35,678 nt of DNA from a virus: IMG/VR virus record IMGVR_UViG_3300042455_000289, positions 1 to 35,678 of that record; one strand, 5' to 3'. The notes beneath the pieces were generated by a model. That model saw nothing but the letters and a program-made list of their open reading frames with translations. It had not been told where the DNA came from and ran no database searches. Position numbers and translations under genes: made by a program. This document shows, piece after piece, positions 20,358-29,445 of the stretch (positions are counted from its first letter, which is position 1; the number at the start of each line of letters is the position of its first letter).

Positions 20358-22576
20358 TGTACGAAAATACTTTATTCAAGGTTTTACCTGATTATATCAA
20401 GTCAAGTGTTTTAAAGAAAGAGAATAGGCTTAAAACATGGAAGTACGGCTATAATAAACAACACGATATAGTTGTTATAAGTAAGACCGGAAAGATTGGC
20501 GAAATATACGAGATTCAAAATCTAAAGATTGCTTTACCTCTAATAGAGGATTCATACCAAAGAAGCCCGAAAAAAGAATTACAATATTGGGAGCAATTAG
20601 AAGTACCTAAGGAGTTAATTAAAATAAAGAATGTATTCGATTGGAATAAATATCCGGATGCATTTAAAGAGAAGTGGTACGATTACATTGACAATGAATT
20701 CAGATACAGAGACGAAGGTTTCTCATTTTATAGTAATGGAACTCCTACATATATAACAGGTACACATTACATGTACCTACAATGGAGTAAAATAGATGTT
20801 GGTGCCCCAGACTTTAGAGAATCAAATAGATTGTTCTTTATATTTTGGGAAGCTTGCAAAGCGGATTACAGATGTTACGGAATGTCTTATTTAAAGAATA
20901 GACGTTCTGGATTTTCATTTATGTCTTCCGCAGAACTAGTTAACCAAGCTACTATGTCAAGTGACTCAAGATTTGGTATACTATCTAAATCAGGTAGCGA
21001 TGCTAAAACGATGTTCACTGATAAGGTTGTACCAATATCAATTAACTACCCGTTCTTCTTTAAACCTATCCAAGATGGTATGGATAGACCTAAAACAGAG
21101 TTAGCATATAGAGTGCCAGCTTCTAAGTTTACAAGAAAGAAATTAGATAATAATGAAAACCCTGAAGAACTTGATGGTCTTGATACAACAATTGACTGGA
21201 AGAATACAGGAGATAACTCTTATGATGGGGAAAAGCTAAAGCTTTTAGTTCATGATGAAAGTGGTAAATGGCTTAAACCTGATAACATATTAAATAACTG
21301 GAGGGTTACTAAAACTTGTTTAAGATTAGGTAGTCGTATTATCGGTAAGTGTATGATGGGTTCGACATCAAATGCTTTAGATAAAGGAGGAGAGAATTTT
21401 AAGAAACTTTATTACAACTCAGATGTTACGAAAAGAAACGCCAATGGACAGACTAGCTCAGGATTATATAGTTTGTTCATACCTATGGAATGGTCCTACG
21501 AGGGATTCATTGATACTTATGGCTTACCTGTCTTCCACACTCCAGAAAAACCAATCAAAGGAATCGACGGAAACGAAATTGAAATAGGTGTTATTGAGCA
21601 CTGGCAGAATGAAGTTGATGGTTTAAAGTCAGATTCAGATGGTCTAAATGAATACTACCGACAGTTTCCAAGAACAGAACAACACGCATTTAGAGATGAA
21701 ACAAAACAATCGTTGTTTAATCTTACAAAAATATACGAGCAAATTGATTATAATGCAGACCTACGTTACTCTGGTGTTTTAACACGAGGGAACTTCCAAT
21801 GGGATAACGGCATACTAGATACAAGAGTAAGCTTTTATCCAAATAAAGACGGTAGGTTCATAATCTCTTGGGTACCACCTAAACATATGCAAAACCGCGT
21901 AATAATAAAGGATGGGTACAAATATCCTGGTAATGAGCACTGTGGCGCATTTGGATGTGATAGTTACGATATATCCGGGACAGTTGACAATAGAGGATCG
22001 AATGGATCTCTTCATGGGTTAACAAAGTTTTCAATGGAAGACGTACCAGCAAACCATTTCTTTTTAGAATATATTGCAAGACCTCAGACAGCTGAAATAT
22101 TCTTTGAAGAAGTTTTAATGGCTTGTGTATTTTACGGTATGCCAATACTTGCAGAGAATAACAAAGCAAGACTATTATATCATTTCAAAAGAAGAGGCTA
22201 TAGAGGATTCTCAATGAATAGACCTGATAAAGTATGGAATAAGTTATCTCCAGCTGAAAAAGAAATTGGAGGTATACCAAACTCAGGACAAGATATTATA
22301 CAAGCCCACGCAGCAGCAATTGAAACTTACATAGAAAATTATGTAGGAGATTTAGGGGATTCATATGGAGATATGTATTTCCAAAAAACATTAGAAGATT
22401 GGGCAAGGTTCAACATAAACGATAGAACAAAGCATGATGCTTCGATAAGTTCTGGGTTAGCTATAATGGCATGTAATAAACACATGTATACGCCAACTAG
22501 CAATTTCCAAAAGGATAAGACTCCTTTAAACTTTAAAAGATATAATAATGAAGGTTATAGTTCAAAAATAATATAA
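20357..22576 (+). CDS. terL: Terminase large subunit (739 aa)
   Basis: This is the DNA-packaging motor ATPase and nuclease. The ATPase part has a deviant Walker A-like loop KNRRSGFS (180-187), a Walker B stretch LKLLVHDES with Asp300-Glu301, and a coupling motif MGSTSN (334-339). The RNase H-like nuclease part has Asp535 in FGCDSYDIS, Glu600 in ILAENN and Asp694 in KHDASISSG. The N-terminal YITGTHYMYLQWSKID before the ATPase core is characteristic of large terminases of crAss-like and related aquatic phages. At 739 residues it is longer than the common 500-600. It sits between the small subunit (1-bp overlap) and the portal (3-bp gap). Confidence 0.88.
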   Translation: MYENTLFKVLPDYIKSSVLKKENRLKTWKYGYNKQHDIVVISKTGKIGEIYEIQNLKIALPLIEDSYQRSPKKELQYWEQLEVPKELIKIKNVFDWNKYPDAFKEKWYDYIDNEFRYRDEGFSFYSNGTPTYITGTHYMYLQWSKIDVGAPDFRESNRLFFIFWEACKADYRCYGMSYLKNRRSGFSFMSSAELVNQATMSSDSRFGILSKSGSDAKTMFTDKVVPISINYPFFFKPIQDGMDRPKTELAYRVPASKFTRKKLDNNENPEELDGLDTTIDWKNTGDNSYDGEKLKLLVHDESGKWLKPDNILNNWRVTKTCLRLGSRIIGKCMMGSTSNALDKGGENFKKLYYNSDVTKRNANGQTSSGLYSLFIPMEWSYEGFIDTYGLPVFHTPEKPIKGIDGNEIEIGVIEHWQNEVDGLKSDSDGLNEYYRQFPRTEQHAFRDETKQSLFNLTKIYEQIDYNADLRYSGVLTRGNFQWDNGILDTRVSFYPNKDGRFIISWVPPKHMQNRVIIKDGYKYPGNEHCGAFGCDSYDISGTVDNRGSNGSLHGLTKFSMEDVPANHFFLEYIARPQTAEIFFEEVLMACVFYGMPILAENNKARLLYHFKRRGYRGFSMNRPDKVWNKLSPAEKEIGGIPNSGQDIIQAHAAAIETYIENYVGDLGDSYGDMYFQKTLEDWARFNINDRTKHDASISSGLAIMACNKHMYTPTSNFQKDKTPLNFKRYNNEGYSSKII

Positions 22577-22579
22577 TAG

Positions 22580-24988
22580 ATGATTTATACAAACACTAAT
22601 AGTTCTTTCCCTACCCAAGTAGTATCAGATGAAGAAAAGCAAAGTCTTGAATATGGAATTCTAGTTGCTAGGGCTATTGAAAACGAATGGTTTCGTGGAG
22701 ATAGAGTTGGAGCTGGAACCGGTAATAGATGGGGATCAAACTGGCAAAACTTTCACAATTTACGTTTATATGCAAGAGGTGAACAATCTGTACAAAAATA
22801 CAAAGATGAATTGTCTGTTAATGGCGACTTATCGTATCTTAATTTAGATTGGAAACCTATTCCTATTATACCTAAGTTCGTAGACATCGTTGTTAATGGT
22901 ATATCTAATAAGAACTATGAGATCAAAGCTTATGCCGAAGATCCAGAAGCTGTTCAAGCTAAAACAAAATATGCTGAAGGTATTATAAGAGATATGATGG
23001 CAAAAGACTTATTAGATAGCATCCAATCTAAATTGGGTGTTAATCTATATAATAGTCCAAACCCTAAAGACTTACCTGAAACAAAAGAAGAATTAGAAAT
23101 TAAATTGCAATTAGATTACAAACAAGCGATTGAAATTGCAGAAGAAGAAGTAATAAACCAGATATTAGATCGTAATAGATATACTCTAATCAATAGAAGA
23201 CTTAATTATGATTTAACTGTATTAGGTATTGCAGCGGCTAAAACAAACTGGAATGAAGCCAATGGTGTTGTTCTTGAGTATGTTGACCCCGCTAACCTTG
23301 TTTATTCTTATACAGAGGATCCAAACTTCGAAGATATATATTATGTAGGAGAGGTTAAGTCAGTAGCATTAGAGGAGCTTAAAAAAGAATTCCCGTATTT
23401 AACAGATGATGAATTAAGAGAAATAGAAAAATACCCGGGGAATGCTAATTATACTCGCGACTATTATGGAACTGATGCAAATGATAATACTGTTCAAGTA
23501 TTATATTTTGAATATAAAACATATTCTAATCAGGTGTTTAAAATTAAACAAACCGAAAATGGATTAGAAAAAGCGCTTGAAAAACCGGATACATTTAATC
23601 CGCCAGCCAATGACAATTTTGAAAGAATATCAAGATCAATCGAGGTATTGTATTCAGGCGCAAAAATATTAGGATTTAACAAAATGCTTAAGTGGGAACT
23701 AGCTGAGAATATGACTAGACCACTTGCGGATACTACAAGAGTAGAGATGAATTATACTATCTGTGCTCCTAGAATGTATAAAGGAAGAATTGAATCATTA
23801 GTAAGCCGTATAACAGGGTTTGCGGATATGATCCAATTAACACATTTGAAACTACAACAAGTACTATCAAGAATGGTGCCTGATGGAGTATTCGTCGATG
23901 TTGATGGATTAGCGGAAGTTGATTTAGGGAACGGTACAAACTATAATGCTGCAGAGGCATTAAATATGTATTTCCAAACAGGTAGTATTGTTGGTAGATC
24001 AATGTCACAAGATGGAGGCCAAAATCCAGGTAAAGTGCCAATCCAGGAATTACAAACATCGTCAGGTAATGCTAAGATAAGTTCTTTAATCAGTACTTAC
24101 CAATATTACTTACAAATGATACGTGATGTAACCGGGTTAAACGAAGCAAGAGATGGTAGTACGCCAGACAGAGATGCTTTAGTTGGGTTACAGAAAATGG
24201 CAGCAGCAAGTTCAAACACTGCAACACGTCACATATTACAATCAAGTTTATTCTTAACGTTAAGATTATGTGAGAATATTGCTTTAAGAATTAAAGATTC
24301 ATTAGGATTCCCATTAACTCGTAAAGCACTTATTGAAAGTATATCGGTTTCAAATGTAGAAACATTAAAAGAGATAGAGAATTTAAACTTGCATGATTTT
24401 GGTATCTTCTTAGAATTAGAACCTGAAGAAGAAGATAAAGCACAATTTGAACAAAACATTCAGATTGCTTTACAATCAGGGGGAATTGATTTAGAAGATG
24501 TAATTGATCTAAGACAAATTAAGAATTTAAAACTAGCTAATCAATCTTTAAAATATAAGAGAAAGAAAAAGTTAGAAAGAGATCAAGCAAATCAACAAGC
24601 AAATATTGCGGCGCAAGGTCAAGCAAATGCGCAAGCGTCAGAAGCAGCAGCATTAGCCGAAGTACAAAAGCAACAAGCTTTAGCGCAAACTGAGATTCAA
24701 ATATTACAATCTAAATCTCAATTTGAAATACAAAGAATGCAACAAGAATTAATGCTTGAGAAACAAAGAATGGCAGTGAAGTTTGATTACGACATGCAAC
24801 TTGCCCAGATGCAATTAGGTGTTGCTCAACAAAAACAAGCTCAAGCAGAAGATCGTAAAGATCAAAGAACAAAGATACAAGCCACACAACAATCAGAATT
24901 AATAGACCAAAGAAAAAATAATTCATTGCCAAAAGACTTTGAAGGAAGTGAAGATGGATTCGATCTATCACAGTTTGGTCCACAATAA
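22580..24988 (+). CDS. Portal protein (802 aa)
   Basis: The length (about 800) and position after the large terminase fit the portal of crAss-like phages. The core includes GNRWGSNWQNFHNLRLYARG near the N-terminus, KFVDIVVNGI, YEIKAYAEDPEA and, in the wing region, YVDPANLVYSYTEDPNFED. RDVTGLNEARDGSTPDRDAL fits the crown/stem part typical of this portal class. Residues from about 665 to 775 form a long Gln/Ala-rich coiled coil (barrel) before an acidic tail. It forms the dodecameric ring through which DNA enters and leaves the head. Confidence 0.85.
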   Translation: MIYTNTNSSFPTQVVSDEEKQSLEYGILVARAIENEWFRGDRVGAGTGNRWGSNWQNFHNLRLYARGEQSVQKYKDELSVNGDLSYLNLDWKPIPIIPKFVDIVVNGISNKNYEIKAYAEDPEAVQAKTKYAEGIIRDMMAKDLLDSIQSKLGVNLYNSPNPKDLPETKEELEIKLQLDYKQAIEIAEEEVINQILDRNRYTLINRRLNYDLTVLGIAAAKTNWNEANGVVLEYVDPANLVYSYTEDPNFEDIYYVGEVKSVALEELKKEFPYLTDDELREIEKYPGNANYTRDYYGTDANDNTVQVLYFEYKTYSNQVFKIKQTENGLEKALEKPDTFNPPANDNFERISRSIEVLYSGAKILGFNKMLKWELAENMTRPLADTTRVEMNYTICAPRMYKGRIESLVSRITGFADMIQLTHLKLQQVLSRMVPDGVFVDVDGLAEVDLGNGTNYNAAEALNMYFQTGSIVGRSMSQDGGQNPGKVPIQELQTSSGNAKISSLISTYQYYLQMIRDVTGLNEARDGSTPDRDALVGLQKMAAASSNTATRHILQSSLFLTLRLCENIALRIKDSLGFPLTRKALIESISVSNVETLKEIENLNLHDFGIFLELEPEEEDKAQFEQNIQIALQSGGIDLEDVIDLRQIKNLKLANQSLKYKRKKKLERDQANQQANIAAQGQANAQASEAAALAEVQKQQALAQTEIQILQSKSQFEIQRMQQELMLEKQRMAVKFDYDMQLAQMQLGVAQQKQAQAEDRKDQRTKIQATQQSELIDQRKNNSLPKDFEGSEDGFDLSQFGPQ

Positions 24989-25020
24989 GAATACATTAAC
25001 CAATTTTATATTATCATATT

Positions 25021-26208
25021 ATGTCAGAACAAGTAAAACAAGAGGGGGAATTCAAATTACAAAAAAAGAGATCTCCCATGAAAAAGTTAGTTAATTCTAA
25101 TGAAATTTCAAAAGTAGACTTAAGAACAAATAAAACACCAGAAGATGCCGTTCAAATCGAAAACACAGATGAAAGCATGTTGGGCACAAAACAACCCGAA
25201 TTGGGATTGCAAGAAGTGGAGCAAGGAAACGAAGAACATCAAACAGTTACCGTTCAAGCTACAGCCCAAGAAGAAGTAACAACAGTAATACAAGAGATTA
25301 CTCAAGAAGAAGTTGATACTACAACCGCAACACTCGTTGAAGAGGCAAACAAAGCTATTGAGGTACAAGAAAATACAGGTAAGCCATTACCAGAAAATAT
25401 TAATAAGCTTGTTGCTTTCATGGAAGAAACAGGCGGAACAGTTGAAGACTATGTAAGATTAAGCTACGACTATTCTACTATTGACAGTGAGGCTTTACTA
25501 AAAGAATATTATAAAAAATCAAGACCACATTTAGATTCCGAAGAGATTCAATTTTTAATGGAAGATGAATTTAGTTATGATGAAGATTTAGATGATGAGC
25601 GAGACATCAGAAAAAAGAAACTCGCGTTTAAAGAAGAAGTTGCAAAAGCCAAAAACTTTTTGGAAGACCTTAAAGGAAAATATTACGACGAGATCAAGTT
25701 GAAACCGAGCGTATCTAAGGAACAACAAAAGGCAATGGACTTTTTTAACCGATATAATGAAGAACAGGCAAACGCAGAAGCACTGCATTCAAAGTTCAAG
25801 AATGAGACTAAAGGTTTTTTCTCACAAGAATTCAAAGGTTTTGATTTCAAATTAGGAGAGAAAAATTTTAGATATGGAGTTCAGAACACAGAAGCAGTGG
25901 CTGATAAACAGTCAAACATAAACAACCTAATCAAGAAGTTCTTGAATGATAAAGGTGAAATTGTTGACATGAAAGGTTATCATAAAGCTATGTATGCTGC
26001 CGAGAATGCGGATACTATTGCAAATCATTTTTACGAGCAAGGCAAAGCTGATGCTGTAAAAGACATTGTTGCAAAATCCAATAACATAACCAATACGCCA
26101 AGAGTATCTCCGGCTAATACTGGTTTTATAAATGGGTTCAAAGTTAAAGCTATAAACGGCATTGATTCTTCTAAATTAAGAATACAAACAAAAAAATTTA
26201 ACAATTAA
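25021..26208 (+). CDS. Putative scaffolding protein (395 aa)
   Basis: It lies between portal and major capsid, the usual scaffold position. The chain is highly charged and acidic (EDEFSYDEDLDDERDIRKKK), helical and without a globular-domain signature. The first 20 residues carry KKRSPMKKLVN, the SPMK motif also found in small basic proteins of this window. The middle EEANKAIEVQENTGKPLPENINKLVAFMEETGG and the basic end (VKAINGIDSSKLRIQTKKFN) fit a capsid-binding scaffold tail. No protease motif is present, so cleavage during maturation, if any, must come from elsewhere. Confidence 0.68.
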   Translation: MSEQVKQEGEFKLQKKRSPMKKLVNSNEISKVDLRTNKTPEDAVQIENTDESMLGTKQPELGLQEVEQGNEEHQTVTVQATAQEEVTTVIQEITQEEVDTTTATLVEEANKAIEVQENTGKPLPENINKLVAFMEETGGTVEDYVRLSYDYSTIDSEALLKEYYKKSRPHLDSEEIQFLMEDEFSYDEDLDDERDIRKKKLAFKEEVAKAKNFLEDLKGKYYDEIKLKPSVSKEQQKAMDFFNRYNEEQANAEALHSKFKNETKGFFSQEFKGFDFKLGEKNFRYGVQNTEAVADKQSNINNLIKKFLNDKGEIVDMKGYHKAMYAAENADTIANHFYEQGKADAVKDIVAKSNNITNTPRVSPANTGFINGFKVKAINGIDSSKLRIQTKKFNN

Positions 26209-26220
26209 AACTAAAAAACT

Positions 26221-27687
26221 ATGGCTAATGTAACTCCACAGTTTGGGACAATTAAACCGTCTCAAAAACAACAAGCGCTAGAGACCAATTACTTAAACTT
26301 TACAAACGGAAGTGGTAATGATTTCGCGCAACAATATTTACCAGAAATCTACGAAGCAGAAGTAGAGCGTTACGGAAACAGAACATTATCTGGATTCTTA
26401 CGTATGGTAGGTGCTGAAATGCCTATGTCTTCTGATCAGGTAGTTTGGTCTGAACAAAATAGATTACACATTGCTTACAGAGATGTAACATGTGCTTCAG
26501 CTACAACTTTAACTTTTTTAACTGGTAATACTGGTGCTAACTTTGTAAACAACGTTATCTCTGTAGGACAAACTTTAGTAGTTATGAGTCCTTCTACTGG
26601 AAGAGAACTTAAAGTTTATGTTACAGCTTCTACAGCAGATGCTGCTACTGGAACTGGCGGCGCTATTAGCCCTGCGGTTATTACTGTTAAACCTTACACT
26701 CAGTTAGATTTAACTACTGGAGCAGGTAACACTGTAAACTTTACTGGAGCAACAGATCTTAAAATCTTTGTTTACGGTTCTGAATTCAAAAAAGGTACTA
26801 CAGATGCTTCTTTAAACTCTGTAACTCCTTCTTTCACTCAATACAGTAACTCTCCAATTATCATCAAAGAGAAATACCAAATTTCTGGTTCTGACACTGC
26901 TCAGATTGGATGGGTTGAAGTTGCTACTGAAGATGGAGCTAGCGGATTCTTATGGTATTTGAAAGCTGAATCTGAAACAAGATTACGTTTTGAAGATTAC
27001 TTAGAAATGTCTGTTATTGAAGGTGAATTAGTTTCTGGTGGTTCTACTTTATTAAGTGGTAACAACATCAAAGGAACTGAAGGTCTTTTTGCTGCAGTTA
27101 GAACTAGAGGTAACATTGTAAATAACTTTACTGCTGCTGCTGGTTTATCTGACTTTGATTCAATCTTGAAAAACTTAGATACTCAAGGAGCTATTGAAGA
27201 AAACATGTTCTTCTTAAACAGAGCTACTTCTCTTGACTTCGATGATATGTTGGCTTCTTTATCTTCTGGTGCTGCTGGAGGTGTTGCTTACGGTTTATTC
27301 GAAAACTCTGAGCAAATGGCATTGAACTTAGGATTCTCTGGATTCAGAAGAGGTTCTTACGATTTCTACAAAACTGACTGGAAATACTTAAATGATGCAT
27401 CTACTCGTGGAGGTATGAATACTACATCTATCGATGGTATCCTTATTCCTGCTGGAACATCTACTGTATACGATCAACAATTAGGTACTAACATCCGTAG
27501 ACCTTTCTTACACGTTCGTTACAGAGCTAGTCAAGCTGATGACAGAAGAATGAAAAACTGGATCACTGGATCTGTTGGAGGTGCTTACACTTCTGATCTT
27601 GATGCAATGCAAGTACACTTCTTGTCTGAAAGATGTTTAGTTACACAAGCAGCTAACAATTTCGTATTGTTTACTTCTTCAAACTAA
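26221..27687 (+). CDS. Major capsid protein (488 aa)
   Basis: A 488-residue protein after the scaffold candidate and followed by a strong terminator. The opening KPSQKQQALETNYLNFTNG, EIYEAEVERYGNRTLSGFLR and SDQVVWSEQNRLHI, and the end VHFLSERCLVTQAANNFVLF, are typical of HK97-fold capsid proteins of crAss-like and related Bacteroidota phages in size and pattern. The codon choice is unusual for the window: many C-ending Phe, Tyr, Asn and Asp codons, plus frequent AGA and GGA. This fits very high expression. No N-terminal delta domain is visible, so scaffolding is probably supplied by the gene before it. Confidence 0.85.
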   Translation: MANVTPQFGTIKPSQKQQALETNYLNFTNGSGNDFAQQYLPEIYEAEVERYGNRTLSGFLRMVGAEMPMSSDQVVWSEQNRLHIAYRDVTCASATTLTFLTGNTGANFVNNVISVGQTLVVMSPSTGRELKVYVTASTADAATGTGGAISPAVITVKPYTQLDLTTGAGNTVNFTGATDLKIFVYGSEFKKGTTDASLNSVTPSFTQYSNSPIIIKEKYQISGSDTAQIGWVEVATEDGASGFLWYLKAESETRLRFEDYLEMSVIEGELVSGGSTLLSGNNIKGTEGLFAAVRTRGNIVNNFTAAAGLSDFDSILKNLDTQGAIEENMFFLNRATSLDFDDMLASLSSGAAGGVAYGLFENSEQMALNLGFSGFRRGSYDFYKTDWKYLNDASTRGGMNTTSIDGILIPAGTSTVYDQQLGTNIRRPFLHVRYRASQADDRRMKNWITGSVGGAYTSDLDAMQVHFLSERCLVTQAANNFVLFTSSN

Positions 27688-27698
27688 TATGTGGTGAT

Positions 27699-27727
27699 AT
27701 TACCCCTGTTGAATTTACGGGGGTAAT
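27699..27727 (+). terminator. Terminator after the major capsid gene
   Basis: attacccc (27699-27706) pairs with ggggtaat (27720-27727). The stem can be extended outward with gtgat...attac with a bulge, and an AT-rich run containing cctttt follows. It lies 11 bp after the capsid stop. It probably ends or attenuates the capsid transcript. Confidence 0.7.
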
Positions 27728-27766
27728 TATTACCTTTTAAAACAAATTATTAAATTATATTATATT

Positions 27767-28648
27767 ATGGCAATAGCAAAAAAACAAACAGCACCAAGCA
27801 GTGCAAAATCACAAGTTACAGTACAAGACGTTGATATGGTTAATGAAATAGAAGTTAACGAACCTACACTGGTAATTGATGAAAAAAAATACGCAAAAAA
27901 AGATTCTGTACCGACCTGGGAAATAAAAGATAGAACTTACTTGTTAGCGGATAATAATTCTCCTATAACATATACATTACAAGGTAAGCATACTCTTAGA
28001 TACCCATTATTGTGGTTTGACAAAAAAACAGGTCAACAAGAAGAAATAAGATATGCGACAAATCAAAATTCGCCATTAGTTAGCGAACAAAAAGGTCAAG
28101 TAACATTAGGGCACATTATCTTTGAGGAAGGTGTTTTAAATGTTCCAAAAGAAAAGCAAAACTTACAAAAGCTATTATCTTTATATCACCCTGGATTAGG
28201 AAATAAATATACAGAATTTGATCCTACAATGGAAGCTGAAGATGATTTAGATTATTTAGAGATGGAAGTTGAAGCAATGAATATGGCCTTTGAAATGGAC
28301 ATCGATGCTGCAGAAGCAATTGTTCGTGTGGAAGTTGGATCTAGAGTTAATAAAATGAGTTCTAAAGAAATAAAAAGAGACTTATTATTATTCGCTAGAA
28401 AGAATCCTTCTTTGTTCATTGAGTTAGCAAACGATGAAAATGTTCATCTTAGAAATTTAGCTATTAGAGCTACAGAATCAAATATAATAAAACTATCACA
28501 TGATCAAAGAACATTTATGTGGGGAGAGAATGATAGAAAATTGATAACTGTACCATTTGATGAAAATCCATACTCAGCGATGGCTGCATTCTTTAAAACT
28601 GATGAAGGTATTCAAGTCTTCCAGTCGATAGAGAAAAAATTAAAATAA
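27767..28648 (+). CDS. Virion protein of unknown function after the capsid gene (293 aa)
   Basis: The N-terminal 55 residues are disordered and Lys/Val/Gln-rich. VPTWEIKDRTYLLADNNSPI and KHTLRYPLLWFDKKTGQQEE begin a beta-type domain. Residues 150-240 are acidic and helical (YLEMEVEAMNMAFEMDIDAA, KEIKRDLLLFARKNPSLFIE). The end FMWGENDRKLITVPFDENPY and FFKTDEGIQVFQSIEKKL looks like the C-terminus of head-completion-region proteins of crAss-like phages as I recall them. Placed between two terminators, it may be transcribed separately. The role is unknown. Confidence 0.6.
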   Translation: MAIAKKQTAPSSAKSQVTVQDVDMVNEIEVNEPTLVIDEKKYAKKDSVPTWEIKDRTYLLADNNSPITYTLQGKHTLRYPLLWFDKKTGQQEEIRYATNQNSPLVSEQKGQVTLGHIIFEEGVLNVPKEKQNLQKLLSLYHPGLGNKYTEFDPTMEAEDDLDYLEMEVEAMNMAFEMDIDAAEAIVRVEVGSRVNKMSSKEIKRDLLLFARKNPSLFIELANDENVHLRNLAIRATESNIIKLSHDQRTFMWGENDRKLITVPFDENPYSAMAAFFKTDEGIQVFQSIEKKLK

Positions 28649-28666
28649 TACGTAATACTAATATAT

Positions 28667-28690
28667 AGGCGGTGGCTAAGGTTACCGCCT
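28667..28690 (+). terminator. Terminator hairpin with GGCGGT stem
   Basis: aggcggt (28667-28673) pairs with accgcct (28684-28690) around a 10-nt loop. Short AT arms (atata/taatat) can extend it. It lies 19 bp after the stop of the preceding gene. It is the most GC-rich stem in this part of the window. Confidence 0.7.
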
Positions 28691-28713
28691 TAATATTATA
28701 ATAAAAATAACAG

Positions 28714-29439
28714 ATGGCAATAAGTGTAGATACGGTTTATAGAACCGTTTTATTAATCATAAATAAGGAGCAAAGAGGTTATATAACTCCTGATGAATTT
28801 AATAAAACAGCAACTCAAGTACAGCTTGAAATATTTAACGATTACTTTGACAGTTTAAATCAACAAATCCGTGTGCCGGATAATGATACAGAGTATGCTG
28901 ATCGTGTAAAAAATTTACAACAAAAAATTGCAATCTTCCAAACAGACGGGGCGTGTGCTCCTATAGCAGGTGGATTTAATATACCAGCAGTAAATGACTT
29001 TTATAAGTTAGGTACTGTAATATATAATGATGACAAAGAAGTTCAATACGTTCAACCAAATGAACTATTAGAGCTTAACCTATCGCCAATTACTAAACCT
29101 ACAAAGTATTGGCCAGTATATACCTTTAAAGATTTTATAATCAAGGTATACCCAACAACGATAACTTCTGGAATTACTTGTACTTATGTTAGAAAGCCCG
29201 CTGATCCAAGATGGGGTTTTACAACTTCTGCACCTAACTATCAATATGTATATAATTCTACACAATATAACGCAATCTCAAACCCTACTGGATCTCAGAA
29301 TTTTGAGTTGCATCCAATAGAACAAACTAATTTAATAACTAGAATATTACTTTATTCAGGTATAGTTATTAAAGATCCACAAATTGTACAAATCGCTGCG
29401 CAACAAGTGCAAGCAGAAAGTATTAATTCAAAAAGCTAA
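28714..29439 (+). CDS. Head-tail connector / ring protein (241 aa)
   Basis: MAISVDTVYRTVLLIINKEQ, RGYITPDEFNKTATQVQLEI and FNDYFDSLNQQIR form a helical N-terminal domain that I know from connector-region proteins of crAss-like and aquatic podovirus-type phages. The beta-rich middle (DFYKLGTVIYNDDKEVQYVQ, IIKVYPTTITSGITCTYVRK) and FELHPIEQTNLITRILLYSG end the chain. By order (portal, capsid, unknown, this gene) it should be a ring protein stacked under the portal. The next gene starts 6 bp later. Confidence 0.65.
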   Translation: MAISVDTVYRTVLLIINKEQRGYITPDEFNKTATQVQLEIFNDYFDSLNQQIRVPDNDTEYADRVKNLQQKIAIFQTDGACAPIAGGFNIPAVNDFYKLGTVIYNDDKEVQYVQPNELLELNLSPITKPTKYWPVYTFKDFIIKVYPTTITSGITCTYVRKPADPRWGFTTSAPNYQYVYNSTQYNAISNPTGSQNFELHPIEQTNLITRILLYSGIVIKDPQIVQIAAQQVQAESINSKS

Positions 29440-29445
29440 TAAAAG

